DNA of 64,000 bases from Arthrobacter sp. 131MFCol6.1 (GCF_000374925.1 NZ_KB895552.1:59799-123798); one strand, 5' to 3'; shown: positions 43,225 through 55,693, counted from the stretch's first letter. Notes: a model not told the origin generated them from the sequence alone. A program made the numbers and translations.

Positions 43225-44154
43225 CTAGTCGGTGCCGAGCTCCGCCAGCCGCTCTTCACCGGCTCCCTCCGCCGCCCTCCGGGCGGAGCGCGAGCCTCGC
43301 TGCCCCAGGACCACGACGGCGAGCCCCACCAGGATCATCGCCAGCCCCACGTAGGTCCCGGCCGGCAGCGTCTCGTCCAGGAAGGCTGCGGCCAGAAGCG
43401 CCGCTCCCGGGATTTCCAGCAGGATGATCATGGACACGAGCAGCGGGCTCATGGTCGCCAGCAGGTGGTTGAACGCGGAGTGTCCCACCAGTTGTGCGCA
43501 CACGGTGATCGCGAGGATCCCCAGCCAGCCGGCTGCCTCGAATCCTCCCAGCGGCTGTCTGGCCACCAGCGCCATGACCGCCACAACCGCGGCGCACATG
43601 CCGTAGCACAGGGTCGTGTAGACGCCGGTGCTCATGCTCTGCCGCGCCTTGCCTCCGGCGAGCGTGTAGATGCCCGCCAGGGCGCCGCCGGCGACAGCCA
43701 GGAGATCGCCCACAAGCGCCTCAGGCGAGGAGCCCATATCGAACCCGGTAATTGTCACCACGCCGCCGAAGGCGAGCCCCAGCCCCACCAGGACCGGCCA
43801 GCGGAGCCGGACTCCCCGGAAGAGCTGGAAGATCGCGATCCAGCCGGATTGCAGGCATACCAGTGCCGTGGCCGCCGCGACCGACGTCAGCTGCAGGGAG
43901 GTAATGAAGCACGCGAAGTGCAGGGCCAGTGCCACCGCCGCGGCGAGTGACCAGCGGAACTCCGCTCCAGTCACCTTTCCGAACTGACGGGGGTTGCGGA
44001 CCACAACAGGACCGGCCATCACCACCGCTCCAATGGCGTTGCGCCAGAAAGCGATGGCGAGGGCACTGACTGACGTGGCGCCCAGCGTGGCGGCAATGAG
44101 CGGTCCGGACGAGGCCACCCCCAGCACCCCTACGGCTGCAAGTAAGAAGTTCAC
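43225..44154 (-). CDS. EamA-family (DMT superfamily) transporter
   Basis: This 309-residue protein has about ten membrane helices in two EamA repeats: the first ends near VVTITGFDMG, and the second starts near LLAVAGGALAGIYTLAGGKAR. ALAIAFWRNAIGAVVMA and HSAFNHLLATMSPLLVSMIILLEIP-type segments are typical. It probably exports a metabolite; the substrate is unknown. The short cytoplasmic tail is Arg/Glu-rich. Confidence 0.92.
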   Translation of the reverse strand: MNFLLAAVGVLGVASSGPLIAATLGATSVSALAIAFWRNAIGAVVMAGPVVVRNPRQFGKVTGAEFRWSLAAAVALALHFACFITSLQLTSVAAATALVCLQSGWIAIFQLFRGVRLRWPVLVGLGLAFGGVVTITGFDMGSSPEALVGDLLAVAGGALAGIYTLAGGKARQSMSTGVYTTLCYGMCAAVVAVMALVARQPLGGFEAAGWLGILAITVCAQLVGHSAFNHLLATMSPLLVSMIILLEIPGAALLAAAFLDETLPAGTYVGLAMILVGLAVVVLGQRGSRSARRAAEGAGEERLAELGTD

Positions 44155-44288
44155 GCTCCAACACTAATGGGACGGACCGCAGGGGCCTTTACAGCCGCTG
44201 CGCCTTGACCGGTTCATACCGCAGTGCCACCCTTAAGTCGCGGTCTCACATCCCGGTTTCGCCATCATCGAAGAAGGAGAAGACCATC

Positions 44289-44657
44289 ATGGCGTCAATG
44301 ATCCGCAAGAGCCTGGACAATCCCGAAGAGACACGCCCCGTTGCCGAGGGCATGGGTCAGGTGGATCTCGTCAACCTCGAGGCCGGCCCGGTTGGACGGG
44401 CCACCTTCCTTCCAGGCTGGAAATGGTCAGACCACGTCAAGCCGATCGCCAAGACTGACAGCTGCATGGCCAGCCATACCGGCTACACGATTTCCGGCCG
44501 CATCAAAGTCGTCATGGACGACGGCGAAGAACTCGAATTCGGGCCCGGCGACTTCGGCGTGATTCCGCCGGGCCACGACGCCTGGGTGCTCGGCGACGAG
44601 CCCTACGTGTTTATCGACTGGCAAGGGATGGCGGACTACGCCAAGCCGAAGGAGTGA
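44289..44657 (+). CDS. Cupin-domain protein
   Basis: This 122-residue protein has one cupin barrel: GRATFLPGWKWSDHVKPI, then GYTISGRIKVVMDDGEELEFGPGDFGVIPPGHDAWVLGDE. The usual His-rich first motif is weak, so metal binding is uncertain. The ATG at 44289 has an AAGGAGAAG ribosome site. It is a single gene before a bidirectional terminator. Confidence 0.88.
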   Translation: MASMIRKSLDNPEETRPVAEGMGQVDLVNLEAGPVGRATFLPGWKWSDHVKPIAKTDSCMASHTGYTISGRIKVVMDDGEELEFGPGDFGVIPPGHDAWVLGDEPYVFIDWQGMADYAKPKE

Positions 44658-44673
44658 GTGGGGAAGGCATGAA

Positions 44674-44711
44674 AAAAGCCCCGGACCGCGTTTCCGCGGT
44701 CCGGGGCTTTT
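44674..44711. terminator. Bidirectional terminator for the cupin gene and tRNA-Ala
   Basis: A perfect 17-base stem (44674-44690 with 44695-44711) has a four-base loop and is flanked by an A-run on one side and T-run on the other, so it works in both directions. Confidence 0.95.
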
Positions 44712-44715
44712 CCTA

Positions 44716-44791
44716 TGGTGGAGGCACGGGGACTCGAACCCCGAACCCCCTGCTTGCAAAGCAGGTGCGCTACCAATTGCGCCATGCCCCC
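44716..44791 (-). tRNA. tRNA-Ala (anticodon TGC)
   Basis: The acceptor stem GGGGGCA pairs with TGCCTCC (one wobble). The anticodon stem CCTGC/GCAGG encloses TTTGCAA, giving anticodon TGC. The T arm is CGGGGTTCGAGTCCCCG. The 3' CCA is encoded. Confidence 0.98.
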
Positions 44792-44863
44792 ATAAGAAGC
44801 AACCCGACAATCATACCCTAGGTCCGGAGAGCTGATTTCCAGCTTCCATCCCTGGGCTCCGGG

Positions 44864-44980
44864 CTAGTCAACCGTATCGGTTGAATTGCTCCAGATCACT
44901 TTCCGGGCTTCGGATTCCTGCACTTTCCTGTAGAGGAAGACGCCTGCGACCGTGGCTGCGATAACCAGCAACTTCTTCAC
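44864..44980 (-). CDS. DLW-39 family small protein
   Basis: A 38-residue frame starts with GTG at 44980. It encodes VKKLLVIAATVAGVFLYRK, a short hydrophobic N-terminus, followed by a charged tail, QESEARKVIWSNSTDTVD. This is the pattern of the tiny actinobacterial DLW-39 proteins, which are encoded near gyrA and the Ile/Ala tRNA genes, exactly as here. A GGGG ribosome site precedes the start. The function is unknown; it is below normal gene-finder size limits. Confidence 0.88.
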   Translation of the reverse strand: MKKLLVIAATVAGVFLYRKVQESEARKVIWSNSTDTVD

Positions 44981-45049
44981 ATGCACCCCGTTCCGGTTCT
45001 GTCATGGACGAACCTTCACTTACCTCTGCCAGAACCAGTACCGGTTCCG

Positions 45050-45123
45050 TGGGCGTACCAGGACTTGAACCTGGGACCTCTTCGTTATCAGCGAAGCGCT
45101 CTAACCGCCTGAGCTATACGCCC
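45050..45123 (-). tRNA. tRNA-Ile (anticodon GAT)
   Basis: The acceptor stem GGGCGTA pairs with TACGCCC. The anticodon stem CTTCG/CGAAG encloses CTGATAA, giving anticodon GAT. The T arm is CCAGGTTCAAGTCCTGG. CCA is not encoded. Confidence 0.98.
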
Positions 45124-45221
45124 CGATGCCTCATCGGGCCGAGATATGACTGTACAGCACATCCCGGCCCGATCTCAAATCGAGGCCCTTTTCCGCGGGA
45201 TTCCGCGGAAAAGTTCGGGAA

Positions 45222-45850
45222 TTAGTCGTCCGTGAGGGTCACGCCGATGCCGCCGACGAGCGTCGCGGCAATGTTGTACAGCACCGCCGAAAGCATCGAG
45301 AGCGCCGTCAGCAGCACCACGTTGATCACGGCGATGATGGTGGCGAATGACGCCACCTGCCCCAGGGATGCAACCTTCTTCAATTCAAAGCCGCCGCCCT
45401 CGGAACCGGCGAGGGTCCCGAGCAGGCTGTCCACCTGGTCAAAGATCCCGGTCAGGTCCAAAACGGTCCAAAGCACGATCGCCGCCACGACGGTGACGAT
45501 TCCCAGCGCCACGGAGAGCAGGAAGGCCATCTTCAGCACGGACCAGGGGTCCACCTTGCTGACCAGCAGCCTGGCACGGCGCACCTTGGCCTTGGGAGCG
45601 GGCTTGATCAGCCCGGGAGTGCCCTGCCCGCCGGACTGGGCGGGGCGCTGGCCCGGGGCGGCGGGGCGCTGGCCGGGGACCGTGGGGCGCTGGCCCGGGG
45701 CGGCGGGACGCTGTCCCGTTCCCGTGGCTGCGCCGGATACGCCGGGGCGCTGCTGCGGACGCGAGGGGGCGCCTACGCGCGGTGCGGCGGCGGGTTGCCG
45801 CACTCCGCTTGGCACGCCGCTGCTCGGCTTGGGATATGAGTCGGAATTAC

Positions 45851-45854
<4 letters not shown>
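45222..45854 (-). CDS. DUF3566 domain membrane protein
   Basis: This 210-residue protein has a Pro/Gln/Arg-rich N-terminal half with GQRP repeats (residues about 47-71), then the DUF3566 region with two membrane helices (VLKMAFLLSVALGIVTVVAAIVLW near residue 106 and ASFATIIAVINVVLLTALSMLSAV near 168). RLLVSKVDPWSVLKM marks the domain start. It overlaps the gyrA stop by four bases, the conserved arrangement in actinobacteria. The function is unknown; the disordered basic tail is cytoplasmic. Confidence 0.94.
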
Positions 45855-48577
<2,723 letters not shown>

Positions 48578-48637
48578 TATCTATATTTTCCGTTTCAGGT
48601 ATATATCAGTCCGGGCATATTCGGGGCGGGGTGGCCC

Positions 48638-50737
48638 CTAAATGTCCAGGAACCGAACGTCCTTGGCGTTCTGCTGAATGAAGTTTCGGCGCGATTCAAC
48701 GTCCTCGCCCATCAGCACCGAGAAGATCTGGTCTGCCGCCAGGGCATCGTCCATCGTGACCTGCAGCAGCGTCCGGTGGTCCGGGTCCATGGTGGTGTCC
48801 CACAGTTCCGTGTAGTCCATTTCACCGAGGCCCTTGTAGCGCTGGATGCCGTTGTCCTTGGGGATCCGGCGGCCGGCGGCCTGGCCCGAGAGCAGCTTCG
48901 CGTCGCGTTCGCGGTCGCTGTAGACGTAATCGTGCGGGGCGTTGGACCACTTGATCCGGTACAGCGGCGGCTGCGCGAGGTAGACATAGCCGTTTTCGAT
49001 CAGCGGGCGCATGTAGCGGAACAGCAGCGTCATCAGCAGCGTCGTGATGTGCTGGCCGTCGACGTCGGCATCGGCCATGAGCACGATCTTGTGGTATCGC
49101 AGCTTGGCGATGTCGAAGTCTTCGCCAATGCCGGTGCCGAAGGCCGTGATCATGGACTGGACCTCGGCATTGCCGAGCGCCTTGTCCAGGCGGGCCCGTT
49201 CCACGTTCAGGATCTTGCCGCGCAGCGGCAGGATGGCCTGGGTCTCCGGGTTGCGGCCGCGCTTGGCGGAACCGCCGGCCGAGTCACCCTCCACGATGTA
49301 GACCTCGCACAGTTCCGGGTTCTTCGAGGAGCAGTCGGACAGCTTGCCGGGCATGCCGAAGGATTCCAGCGGGCTCTTGCGGCGGGCGTTGTCCCGGGCC
49401 TTCCGCGCGGCCATGCGGGCCTGGGCGGCGGAGATGGCCTTGCGGATGACGTCCCGGGCGGGGCCGGGGTTGCGCTCGAGCCAGTCGCCCAGGCCGTCGG
49501 TGACAACGCGCTGGACAAAGCCCTTGACCTCGGAGTTGCCGAGCTTGGTCTTGGTCTGGCCCTCGAACTGCGGCTCCGAGAGTTTCACGGAAATGACAGC
49601 CGTCAGGCCCTCGCGGATGTCGTCCCCGGTGAGGTTGTCTTCCTTTTCCTTGATGATGTTCTTCTCCCGCGCGTAGCGGTTGATGAGTGAAGTCATCGCG
49701 GCGCGGAAACCCTCTTCGTGGGTGCCGCCCTCGTGCGTGTTGATCGTGTTGGCGTAGGTGTGGACGCTCTCGGAGTACGCGTTGGTCCACTGCATCGCCA
49801 TTTCAAGGGCAATGTGCCGTTCCGTGTCCTCGGTTTCGAAGGCGATGACGTCCTCGTGGACCACATCAACCTTCTTGCCGGAGTTCAGGTGCTTGACGTA
49901 GTCCAGCAGGCCGTCGTCGTACTGGTAGACCACGGTGTGGAATTCCGCGGGGATTTCGCCTTCGGTGGGGACGGTGTCCAGGTCCAGGTCGTCGTCCTCG
50001 GACGGTTCCTCCGGAGCGCGGCGCTCGTCCGTCAACGTGATCCGCAGGCCCTTGTTGAGGAAGGCCATCTGCTGGAAACGGGCCCGCAGTGTTTCGAAGT
50101 CGAAATCGGTGCTCTCGAAGATGCTGGCATCGGGGTAGAACGTCTGGGTGGTGCCGGTCTCGGTGGTTTCCTCGCCCTGGACCAGGCCGCCCTGCGGCTT
50201 GCCGCCGTCGGCGAAGGACATCCGCCAGACATGTCCCTGGCGGCGGACCTCGGTGTCGACCCGGCTGGAGAGCGCGTTGACCACCGAAATGCCGACGCCG
50301 TGCAGTCCGCCGGAGACGGCATATCCGCCGCCGCCGAACTTGCCGCCGGCGTGCAGGATCGTCATGACGACTTCCACTGTGGGCTTGTGCTCGGTGGGGT
50401 GCATATCCACGGGGATGCCGCGGCCGTTGTCGACCACCTTGACCCCGCCGTCGGCCTGCAGCACGATTTCGATGTGCGTGCAGTAGCCGGCCAGGGCCTC
50501 GTCCACCGAGTTGTCCACCACCTCATAGACCAGGTGGTGGAGACCGCGGGGGCCGGTGGAGCCGATGTACATGCCGGGACGTTTCCGGACAGCTTCCAGG
50601 CCTTCAAGTACGGTGATGTCGCTGGCGCCGTATTCCCGCGATGTCGCGGTCCCCGACGGCGCCGCTGCCGCAGCTTCTTGTTCCACCGCTTCCGCTACGT
50701 CTTCCACTGCCGGGATCTCTGCATTGTCGTTAGCCAC
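48638..50737 (-). CDS. gyrB: DNA gyrase subunit B
   Basis: GyrB is the ATPase subunit of gyrase. I chose the GTG at 50737 (VANDNAEIPAVEDV, 699 residues); an in-frame ATG at 50863 would add 42 residues not expected in the family. The ATPase motifs EVVDNSVDEALAG, DNGRGIP and GGLHGVGISVVNAL are present, as are the TOPRIM motifs EGDSAGGSAKRGR and LMADADVDGQHI. An Ala/Glu-rich N-terminal stretch of about 35 residues precedes the ATPase domain. Confidence 0.97.
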   Translation of the reverse strand: MANDNAEIPAVEDVAEAVEQEAAAAAPSGTATSREYGASDITVLEGLEAVRKRPGMYIGSTGPRGLHHLVYEVVDNSVDEALAGYCTHIEIVLQADGGVKVVDNGRGIPVDMHPTEHKPTVEVVMTILHAGGKFGGGGYAVSGGLHGVGISVVNALSSRVDTEVRRQGHVWRMSFADGGKPQGGLVQGEETTETGTTQTFYPDASIFESTDFDFETLRARFQQMAFLNKGLRITLTDERRAPEEPSEDDDLDLDTVPTEGEIPAEFHTVVYQYDDGLLDYVKHLNSGKKVDVVHEDVIAFETEDTERHIALEMAMQWTNAYSESVHTYANTINTHEGGTHEEGFRAAMTSLINRYAREKNIIKEKEDNLTGDDIREGLTAVISVKLSEPQFEGQTKTKLGNSEVKGFVQRVVTDGLGDWLERNPGPARDVIRKAISAAQARMAARKARDNARRKSPLESFGMPGKLSDCSSKNPELCEVYIVEGDSAGGSAKRGRNPETQAILPLRGKILNVERARLDKALGNAEVQSMITAFGTGIGEDFDIAKLRYHKIVLMADADVDGQHITTLLMTLLFRYMRPLIENGYVYLAQPPLYRIKWSNAPHDYVYSDRERDAKLLSGQAAGRRIPKDNGIQRYKGLGEMDYTELWDTTMDPDHRTLLQVTMDDALAADQIFSVLMGEDVESRRNFIQQNAKDVRFLDI

Positions 50738-51151
50738 AGGCGCTTTCGACTCCTCTATGTTCGTTGAAGGCCGGCCGTTGCCCCTTCCGTGGAAAAGGCT
50801 CCTGCCAACAGGCACGTCACTGACGACGCCGGGTGTTTCCGCTGACTTGGGGATCCCGTCCACCGCACGCTGAAATTGCGTCGGAAACGGACTCAGTCAA
50901 CGCTTCACCGGCGCCCAGTTATCTACACCGATTCTATCGTGTTATAGGGGCCAAACCCGCATTCCACGGCGCCAAACGGGCGGGAAAGTGCCGCTGGGAG
51001 GGCGCTGGCTCCCCCTGCAAGGCTTTCGGGGTCCAGCCCTAGGGTTCCTATACGAGTCCGGGGCGTTCAAGCGCCCTACACGCCGCTTGCGGATTTTTCA
51101 AGGGTTTTTGCAAGAAGTGCTTCAGATCCGGGGCCCGCCAAGGGCCCTGGG
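50738..51151 (-). promoter_or_regulatory. Noncoding region upstream of gyrB
   Basis: These 414 bases between dciA and gyrB hold the gyrB-gyrA promoter. On the minus strand a possible -10 element TAGAAT lies at 50931-50936; I cannot assign a good -35. A single-mismatch DnaA box (TTATCTACA) is at 50919-50927, and a GAGGAG site lies about 13 bases before the chosen start. I see no gene. Confidence 0.5.
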
Positions 51152-51712
51152 CTATCCGTACGTGTCGCGGGGACCGCGGCCATTGACCGTCCGGAGGCCC
51201 TTGCGCCAGCTCGGGGCGGCGGGTCCGAGCACCTGGATGCTGGTGACAACGCCGTCGCCAAGCTCGGTTCGGAACTTTTCCAGCAGGCTGCTGCTCAGCA
51301 GCCGCAGCTGGGTTGCCCAAGCCGTGGAATCGGTCCGCACATGCAAGGTGGTGTCGGTAAAACTCTCGGGGGTGCAGTGCGCCGAGATCTCCGGGCCCAC
51401 CAGCACGGCCCACTGCGCCATGACTGAGCCGACGGCCACCGGCGAGCTCCAGCCGCGTTCGGCCACGAGGCGTCCCACGACCTTTCCGAGGCCCAGCGGA
51501 TCCCTGCCGGTGCCGTGGAATTGGGAGAACCCGCGGGTTCCCCGGGCGGCGCGGGCGGGTTTCTGGCTGCCGGCACCGGAGCGCGGCACCGCCCGCCGGA
51601 TTTCGCCCCGGGCCGCGGCGGCGTCTCGCATCCGGTTCAATGCGGCCTGCGCGGCGTCGATGTCGTCGGGGTCACGGCCGGGCTGCAGGCCGCCGTCGGT
51701 ATCCTTATTCAT
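51152..51712 (-). CDS. dciA: DciA (DUF721) helicase-loading protein
   Basis: This 186-residue protein has the DUF721 domain in its C-terminal part (KVVGRLVAERGWSSPVAVGSVMAQWAVLVGPEISAHC and LHVRTDSTAWATQLRLLSSSLLEKF). DciA helps load the replicative helicase DnaB in bacteria lacking DnaC. The N-terminal 70 residues are charged and probably disordered. It overlaps recF by four bases, the usual actinobacterial order. Confidence 0.93.
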   Translation of the reverse strand: MNKDTDGGLQPGRDPDDIDAAQAALNRMRDAAAARGEIRRAVPRSGAGSQKPARAARGTRGFSQFHGTGRDPLGLGKVVGRLVAERGWSSPVAVGSVMAQWAVLVGPEISAHCTPESFTDTTLHVRTDSTAWATQLRLLSSSLLEKFRTELGDGVVTSIQVLGPAAPSWRKGLRTVNGRGPRDTYG

Positions 51713-52953
51713 CGATTTCCCTGCTCATCGATTCCTCCCGGGATGACCTTCACCCGCCGTCCGGTCAGCTCCGACGGGATATCGTCCTCGACGGCGGCAG
51801 TGACCAGCACTTGCTCGGCGCCGGATACTATTGCCGCCAGTTTACGCCGCCGCTGCACGTCGAGTTCGGCAAAAACGTCGTCCAGGATCAGGATCGGGGG
51901 CGACCCGCCCGTGCGGGCGTCGTCGAGCATGACGTAGTAGGAGGCCAGGCGCAGTGACAGGCACATGGACCAGGTTTCCCCGTGTGAGGCGTAGCCTTTG
52001 GCCGGTGCCGAGCCAAGCACGAGCTCAAGCTCATCGCGGTGCGGCCCGACCAGCGAAATGCCCCGTTCCAGTTCCTTGCGCCGGGCTGCGGCGAAGGCCT
52101 GGATATAGCGGTCGGTGAGCTGTTCGACGGAGAGCAGGCGCAGGTCCTCCACCGGTGCGGCCGCGCCGGCATCGCTGCCAGTCACCGCACCGGCGCCGTC
52201 CGCCGGGCCGGACTCCGCTGGTCTTGAGGTGGCGCCGTCGTCGTCCAGGCTGTCCTGCAGCGTGGAACGGTACACCGCAGTGGCCTCCTTGGACCCGTCG
52301 GTCAGCTGCGCGTAGGCGTTTTTCAGGTGCGGTTGCAGCCGGTCCACGAGCTCCAGGCGCGCGTGCAGCAGCTCGGCCCCCGCCCGGGCCATGTGCTGGT
52401 CCCAGACATCGAGCGTTGCCTCGTGCCCGGTGCTGAACTTTCCGGCTCGGGCCGACTTGAGCAGCGCGTTGCGCTGCTTCAGGACCCGGTCGTAGTCGCT
52501 CCTGGTTGCGGCGTGGCGCGGCATGAGGCTGACCAAGAGCTCGTCCAGGAACCGGCGGCGGCTGGACGGATCGCCCTTTACCAGGGCCAGGTCTTCCGGC
52601 GCGAAGAGGACCGTCTGGCAGATGCCGAGCAGGTCCCTGGCACGGACCGGGTTGCTCCGGTTGATCCGTCCACGGTTGGCCCGGCCCGCGTTGATTTCCA
52701 GTTCCAGCACGGTCGATTGCTCACCGCGGACCAGTTTGGCCCGAATCATGGCCCGCTCGGCACCAAACCGCAGCAGCGGCGCGTCCGTGCTGACCCGGTG
52801 CGAGTTGAGCGTGGCCAGATACCCGATCGCTTCCATCAGGTTGGTCTTGCCGATGCCGTTGGAGCCCACCAGGACGGTGACTCCGGGCTCGAGGCTGAGA
52901 TCGACCTGGGCGTAGCTGCGGAAATCTGTGAGCGAGAGTTTTTCTAGGTACAC
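51709..52953 (-). CDS. recF: DNA replication and repair protein RecF
   Basis: RecF (414 residues) is an SMC-like ATPase in gap repair. Walker A is GSNGIGKTNLMEAIGYLAT near residues 34-52, the signature and Walker B regions are MCLSLRLASYYVMLDD and PPILILDDVFAELDVQRR near the C-terminus. An Ala/Gly/Pro-rich insertion near residues 234-262 is longer than in many homologues. It sits 45 bases after gnd and overlaps dciA. Confidence 0.96.
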   Translation of the reverse strand: MYLEKLSLTDFRSYAQVDLSLEPGVTVLVGSNGIGKTNLMEAIGYLATLNSHRVSTDAPLLRFGAERAMIRAKLVRGEQSTVLELEINAGRANRGRINRSNPVRARDLLGICQTVLFAPEDLALVKGDPSSRRRFLDELLVSLMPRHAATRSDYDRVLKQRNALLKSARAGKFSTGHEATLDVWDQHMARAGAELLHARLELVDRLQPHLKNAYAQLTDGSKEATAVYRSTLQDSLDDDGATSRPAESGPADGAGAVTGSDAGAAAPVEDLRLLSVEQLTDRYIQAFAAARRKELERGISLVGPHRDELELVLGSAPAKGYASHGETWSMCLSLRLASYYVMLDDARTGGSPPILILDDVFAELDVQRRRKLAAIVSGAEQVLVTAAVEDDIPSELTGRRVKVIPGGIDEQGNR

Positions 52954-52998
52954 GCGGGATTCAGGACTTCACAGGAAGGATTAATTTGCCGGGCAGGA

Positions 52999-53883
52999 TT
53001 ACTTGGCCGGCCGGGTCGCGTGGCCGCCGAACTGGTGGCGCAGCGCCGAGACCATCTTCATGGCCGGCGAGTTGTCCTCGCGGGAGGAGAACCTGGCGAA
53101 CAGCGCAGCCGTGATCGCCGGGGCCGGCACCGCGTTGGCAATTGCCTCCTCGACGGTCCAGCGGCCTTCGCCCGAGTCCTCGACGTAGTCGGAGATCGAT
53201 TCCAGTCCGGGATCCTCGTCGAGGGCCTTGACCATGAGGTCCAGGAGCCAGGAGCGGACAACGGTCCCCTTTTGCCAGGCCCGGAAAGTGCCGGGAAGAT
53301 CGGCGACGATCTCCTTGGCGGCCAGGAGTTCGTACCCCTCGGCGTAGGCCTGCATCAGGCCATATTCGATCCCGTTGTGGACCATTTTGGCGTAGTGGCC
53401 GGCCCCCACGCCGCCGACGTGCACGAAGCTGTCGGCCCGGTCGCCTGCGGGACGGAGCGCGTCGAAGACGGGGAGGGCCCGTTCGATATCTGCCGCATCG
53501 CCGCCCGCCATGAGGCCGTAGCCGTTCTGGAGGCCCCAGACTCCGCCGGACACACCGCAGTCCGCAAAGCGGATTCCCTTTTCGGCCAGTGCGGCGCCGT
53601 GCTTTTGGTCTTCGGTGAAGCGGGAGTTCCCGCCGTCGATCACGAGGTCACCGGCGTCGAGCTTGGTGCCCAGTTCGGTGATCACTGCGTCGGTAATCTC
53701 CCCCGAGGGGACCATGACCCAGATGAGCCGCGGCGCCGGGACGGCTGCGATGAGTTCGTCCAGGGTGGCGACGTCGGCAACGTCGGGGTTGCGGTCAAAT
53801 CCGGTGACCTCAATCCCACCGTTGCGCAGCCGTTCGCGCATGTTGAAGCCCATTTTTCCAAGGCCGATTAGTCCGATGTGCAC
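52999..53883 (-). CDS. gnd: 6-phosphogluconate dehydrogenase, decarboxylating (short type)
   Basis: This 294-residue enzyme converts 6-phosphogluconate to ribulose 5-phosphate and CO2. The nucleotide fold is MHIGLIGLGKMGFNMRERL, with GFDRNPDV following, then the active-site segment CGVSGGVWGLQNGYGLMAGG and KMVHNGIEYGLMQAYAEG with the catalytic Lys. Its short length places it in the GndA/YqeC-type group, often NAD-dependent. Its place between dnaN and recF is conserved in actinobacteria. Confidence 0.96.
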   Translation of the reverse strand: MHIGLIGLGKMGFNMRERLRNGGIEVTGFDRNPDVADVATLDELIAAVPAPRLIWVMVPSGEITDAVITELGTKLDAGDLVIDGGNSRFTEDQKHGAALAEKGIRFADCGVSGGVWGLQNGYGLMAGGDAADIERALPVFDALRPAGDRADSFVHVGGVGAGHYAKMVHNGIEYGLMQAYAEGYELLAAKEIVADLPGTFRAWQKGTVVRSWLLDLMVKALDEDPGLESISDYVEDSGEGRWTVEEAIANAVPAPAITAALFARFSSREDNSPAMKMVSALRHQFGGHATRPAK

Positions 53884-53946
53884 TTAGATGAACTCTTTTC
53901 TGCGCTGGGGTGCTTCGTTGGGGACGGCCGTGACAGCCCGCAGGGG

Positions 53947-53972
53947 CTGTGTTCCGGCGGTCCGGAACACAG
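53947..53972 (-). terminator. Hairpin between dnaN and gnd
   Basis: A perfect 11-base stem (53947-53957 with 53962-53972) with a four-base loop lies 11 bases after dnaN ends. No T-run follows, so it may attenuate rather than stop transcription into gnd. Confidence 0.65.
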
Positions 53973-53982
53973 CGGTGGCGGG

Positions 53983-55107
53983 CTAGTTGGGCAGCCGGAC
54001 AGGCATGACGAGGTAGCGGTAGTCGCCCTGGTCCTCGCCTTCGGCGTCCTGCTGGGCCGTAATCATGGCCGGCTTGGGTGCGGTGGTGAAGGAGAAGCGC
54101 ACGAACTTGGTTTCGATGACGCTCAGGCCCTCGATCAGGTAGTGCGGGTTGAAGGCCACGGTGATGTCCTCACCGGACAACTGGGCTTCGAGCTCCTCGG
54201 AGGCCTGGGCGTCCTCACCGGTGCCGGCATCCAGGTGCAGCTGGCCCTGGGTGAAAGCGAGCCGGACAGGCGTGTTGCGTTCGGCCACGAGCGAGACGCG
54301 GCGCACGGCTTCGACCAGTTCCTGGGTCTGCACTGTGGCGTGGATGGGGGTGGAGTCCGGGAAGAGCGAACGGATCTTCGGGTAATCGCCGTCCACCAGC
54401 AGCGAGGTGGTGGTCCTGCCGCCGCTCTCGAAGCCGATCAGCCGGCTGTCGTCGTCGGCGAGGGCGATGTTGATGTCGCCGCTGCTGCCCAGGGTTTTCG
54501 CCACTTCGTTGAGGGTCTTGGCCTTGACCAGGGCGCTCGTGGAGATCCCCGGAGTCGCAGGCTTCCACGGGACTTCCCGCATGGCCAGGCGGTAGCGGTC
54601 GGTGGCCAGGAGGGTGATGAGGTCGTCCTCGATTTCCATCCGCACGCCGGTCAGGATCGGCAGGGTGTCGTCCTTGCTGGCCGCGATGATCACCTGGGAT
54701 ACGGCCTGAGCGAACGAATCGCCGGGCACGGTGCCGCTGATCGTCGGCAGGGCCGGCAGCGGCGGGTATTCGGCCTCGGGCATCGTGGCCAGGTGGAAGC
54801 TGCTGCGGCGGCAGGTGAGCGTGACCTTGTTGCCGTCGGTTTCGACCTCGACGGGGGCGGAGGGCAGGCTGCGGCAGATGTCCGCGAGCAGGCGGCCCGA
54901 TACCAGGATCGTGCCCTCGGCGCTGATGTCAGCAGGGATTTCGAGCCTCGCGGAGGTCTCGTAATCGAAGCTCGAAAGGCTGACGGTACCGGCTTCAGCT
55001 TTCAGGAGCAGGCCTGAAAGTACGGGAACGGGCGGCCGCGGAGACAACGACCGGGCGGTCCATGTCACGGCTTCTGCCAGGACGTCCCGTTCGACTCTGA
55101 ACTTCAC
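53983..55107 (-). CDS. dnaN: DNA polymerase III beta sliding clamp
   Basis: DnaN (374 residues) is the ring clamp that tethers the polymerase. The N-terminus MKFRVERDVLAEAVTWTARSL and the three similar domains are complete, and it ends YRYLVMPVRLPN, the conserved clamp C-terminus (MPMRL-like pocket). It lies downstream of dnaA across the 586-base oriC region. Confidence 0.98.
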   Translation of the reverse strand: MKFRVERDVLAEAVTWTARSLSPRPPVPVLSGLLLKAEAGTVSLSSFDYETSARLEIPADISAEGTILVSGRLLADICRSLPSAPVEVETDGNKVTLTCRRSSFHLATMPEAEYPPLPALPTISGTVPGDSFAQAVSQVIIAASKDDTLPILTGVRMEIEDDLITLLATDRYRLAMREVPWKPATPGISTSALVKAKTLNEVAKTLGSSGDINIALADDDSRLIGFESGGRTTTSLLVDGDYPKIRSLFPDSTPIHATVQTQELVEAVRRVSLVAERNTPVRLAFTQGQLHLDAGTGEDAQASEELEAQLSGEDITVAFNPHYLIEGLSVIETKFVRFSFTTAPKPAMITAQQDAEGEDQGDYRYLVMPVRLPN

Positions 55108-55693
55108 GGAAGGGTGCCGCCTTTCATTGCTGCTGTTAGTGCTGAAAATCGCTGAAACTGCTCAAGCTGGGGCGGACCTCGGCAGGGACGCCGAATTCCG
55201 TCAACAAGGGAATCGTCCGCCTACCCCGGGCCCCATGGCCCGGTAGGGACCACAAAAGATGTCCGGGACGGACGCACTGCAGACAGCTTAGCCCCAAGGT
55301 GAGCGTTTCTCCCATCCCCGGGTTACATCAGTGTTGTTCGCGGGGCCGGTCTCCTGCGCCGGTCCGGAACGGGCCTGGGCGCTGCTCGGAGGTGGGAAGG
55401 AGATTGTTGTTTGAGGGAATTTCATTTTCTTGGGATTAGTAGTGTTAATAACTGCTGTGGAAACTGTGGATAACTCGATCCTGCCGCACGATCCCGCGGT
55501 TAAGCCCTGTTCATGGGCTGTGGGCGGAGCAGGTTTTAAACAGGGTGTGGATGGGGACAAGATTTTTGGACGGCTGGCCAATCCACAGGCGCGTTAAGGG
55601 TTTTAAGCCCATTAACCGCGGTTGTCCCCTTAAGTATCCACAGGGTTGTCCACAGGGCCCTGTTAATAAGGTAAGAGTGCGCCGGCCGATGGC
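55108..55693. other. oriC candidate between dnaA and dnaN
   Basis: This 586-base noncoding gap is the standard actinobacterial oriC position. It has a perfect minus-strand box at 55465-55473, an actinobacterial TTGTCCACA at 55646-55654 and a one-mismatch box at 55634-55642, with weaker ones at 55552 and elsewhere. An AT-rich stretch at about 55400-55455 could be the unwinding element. It must also hold the dnaN promoter. Confidence 0.82.
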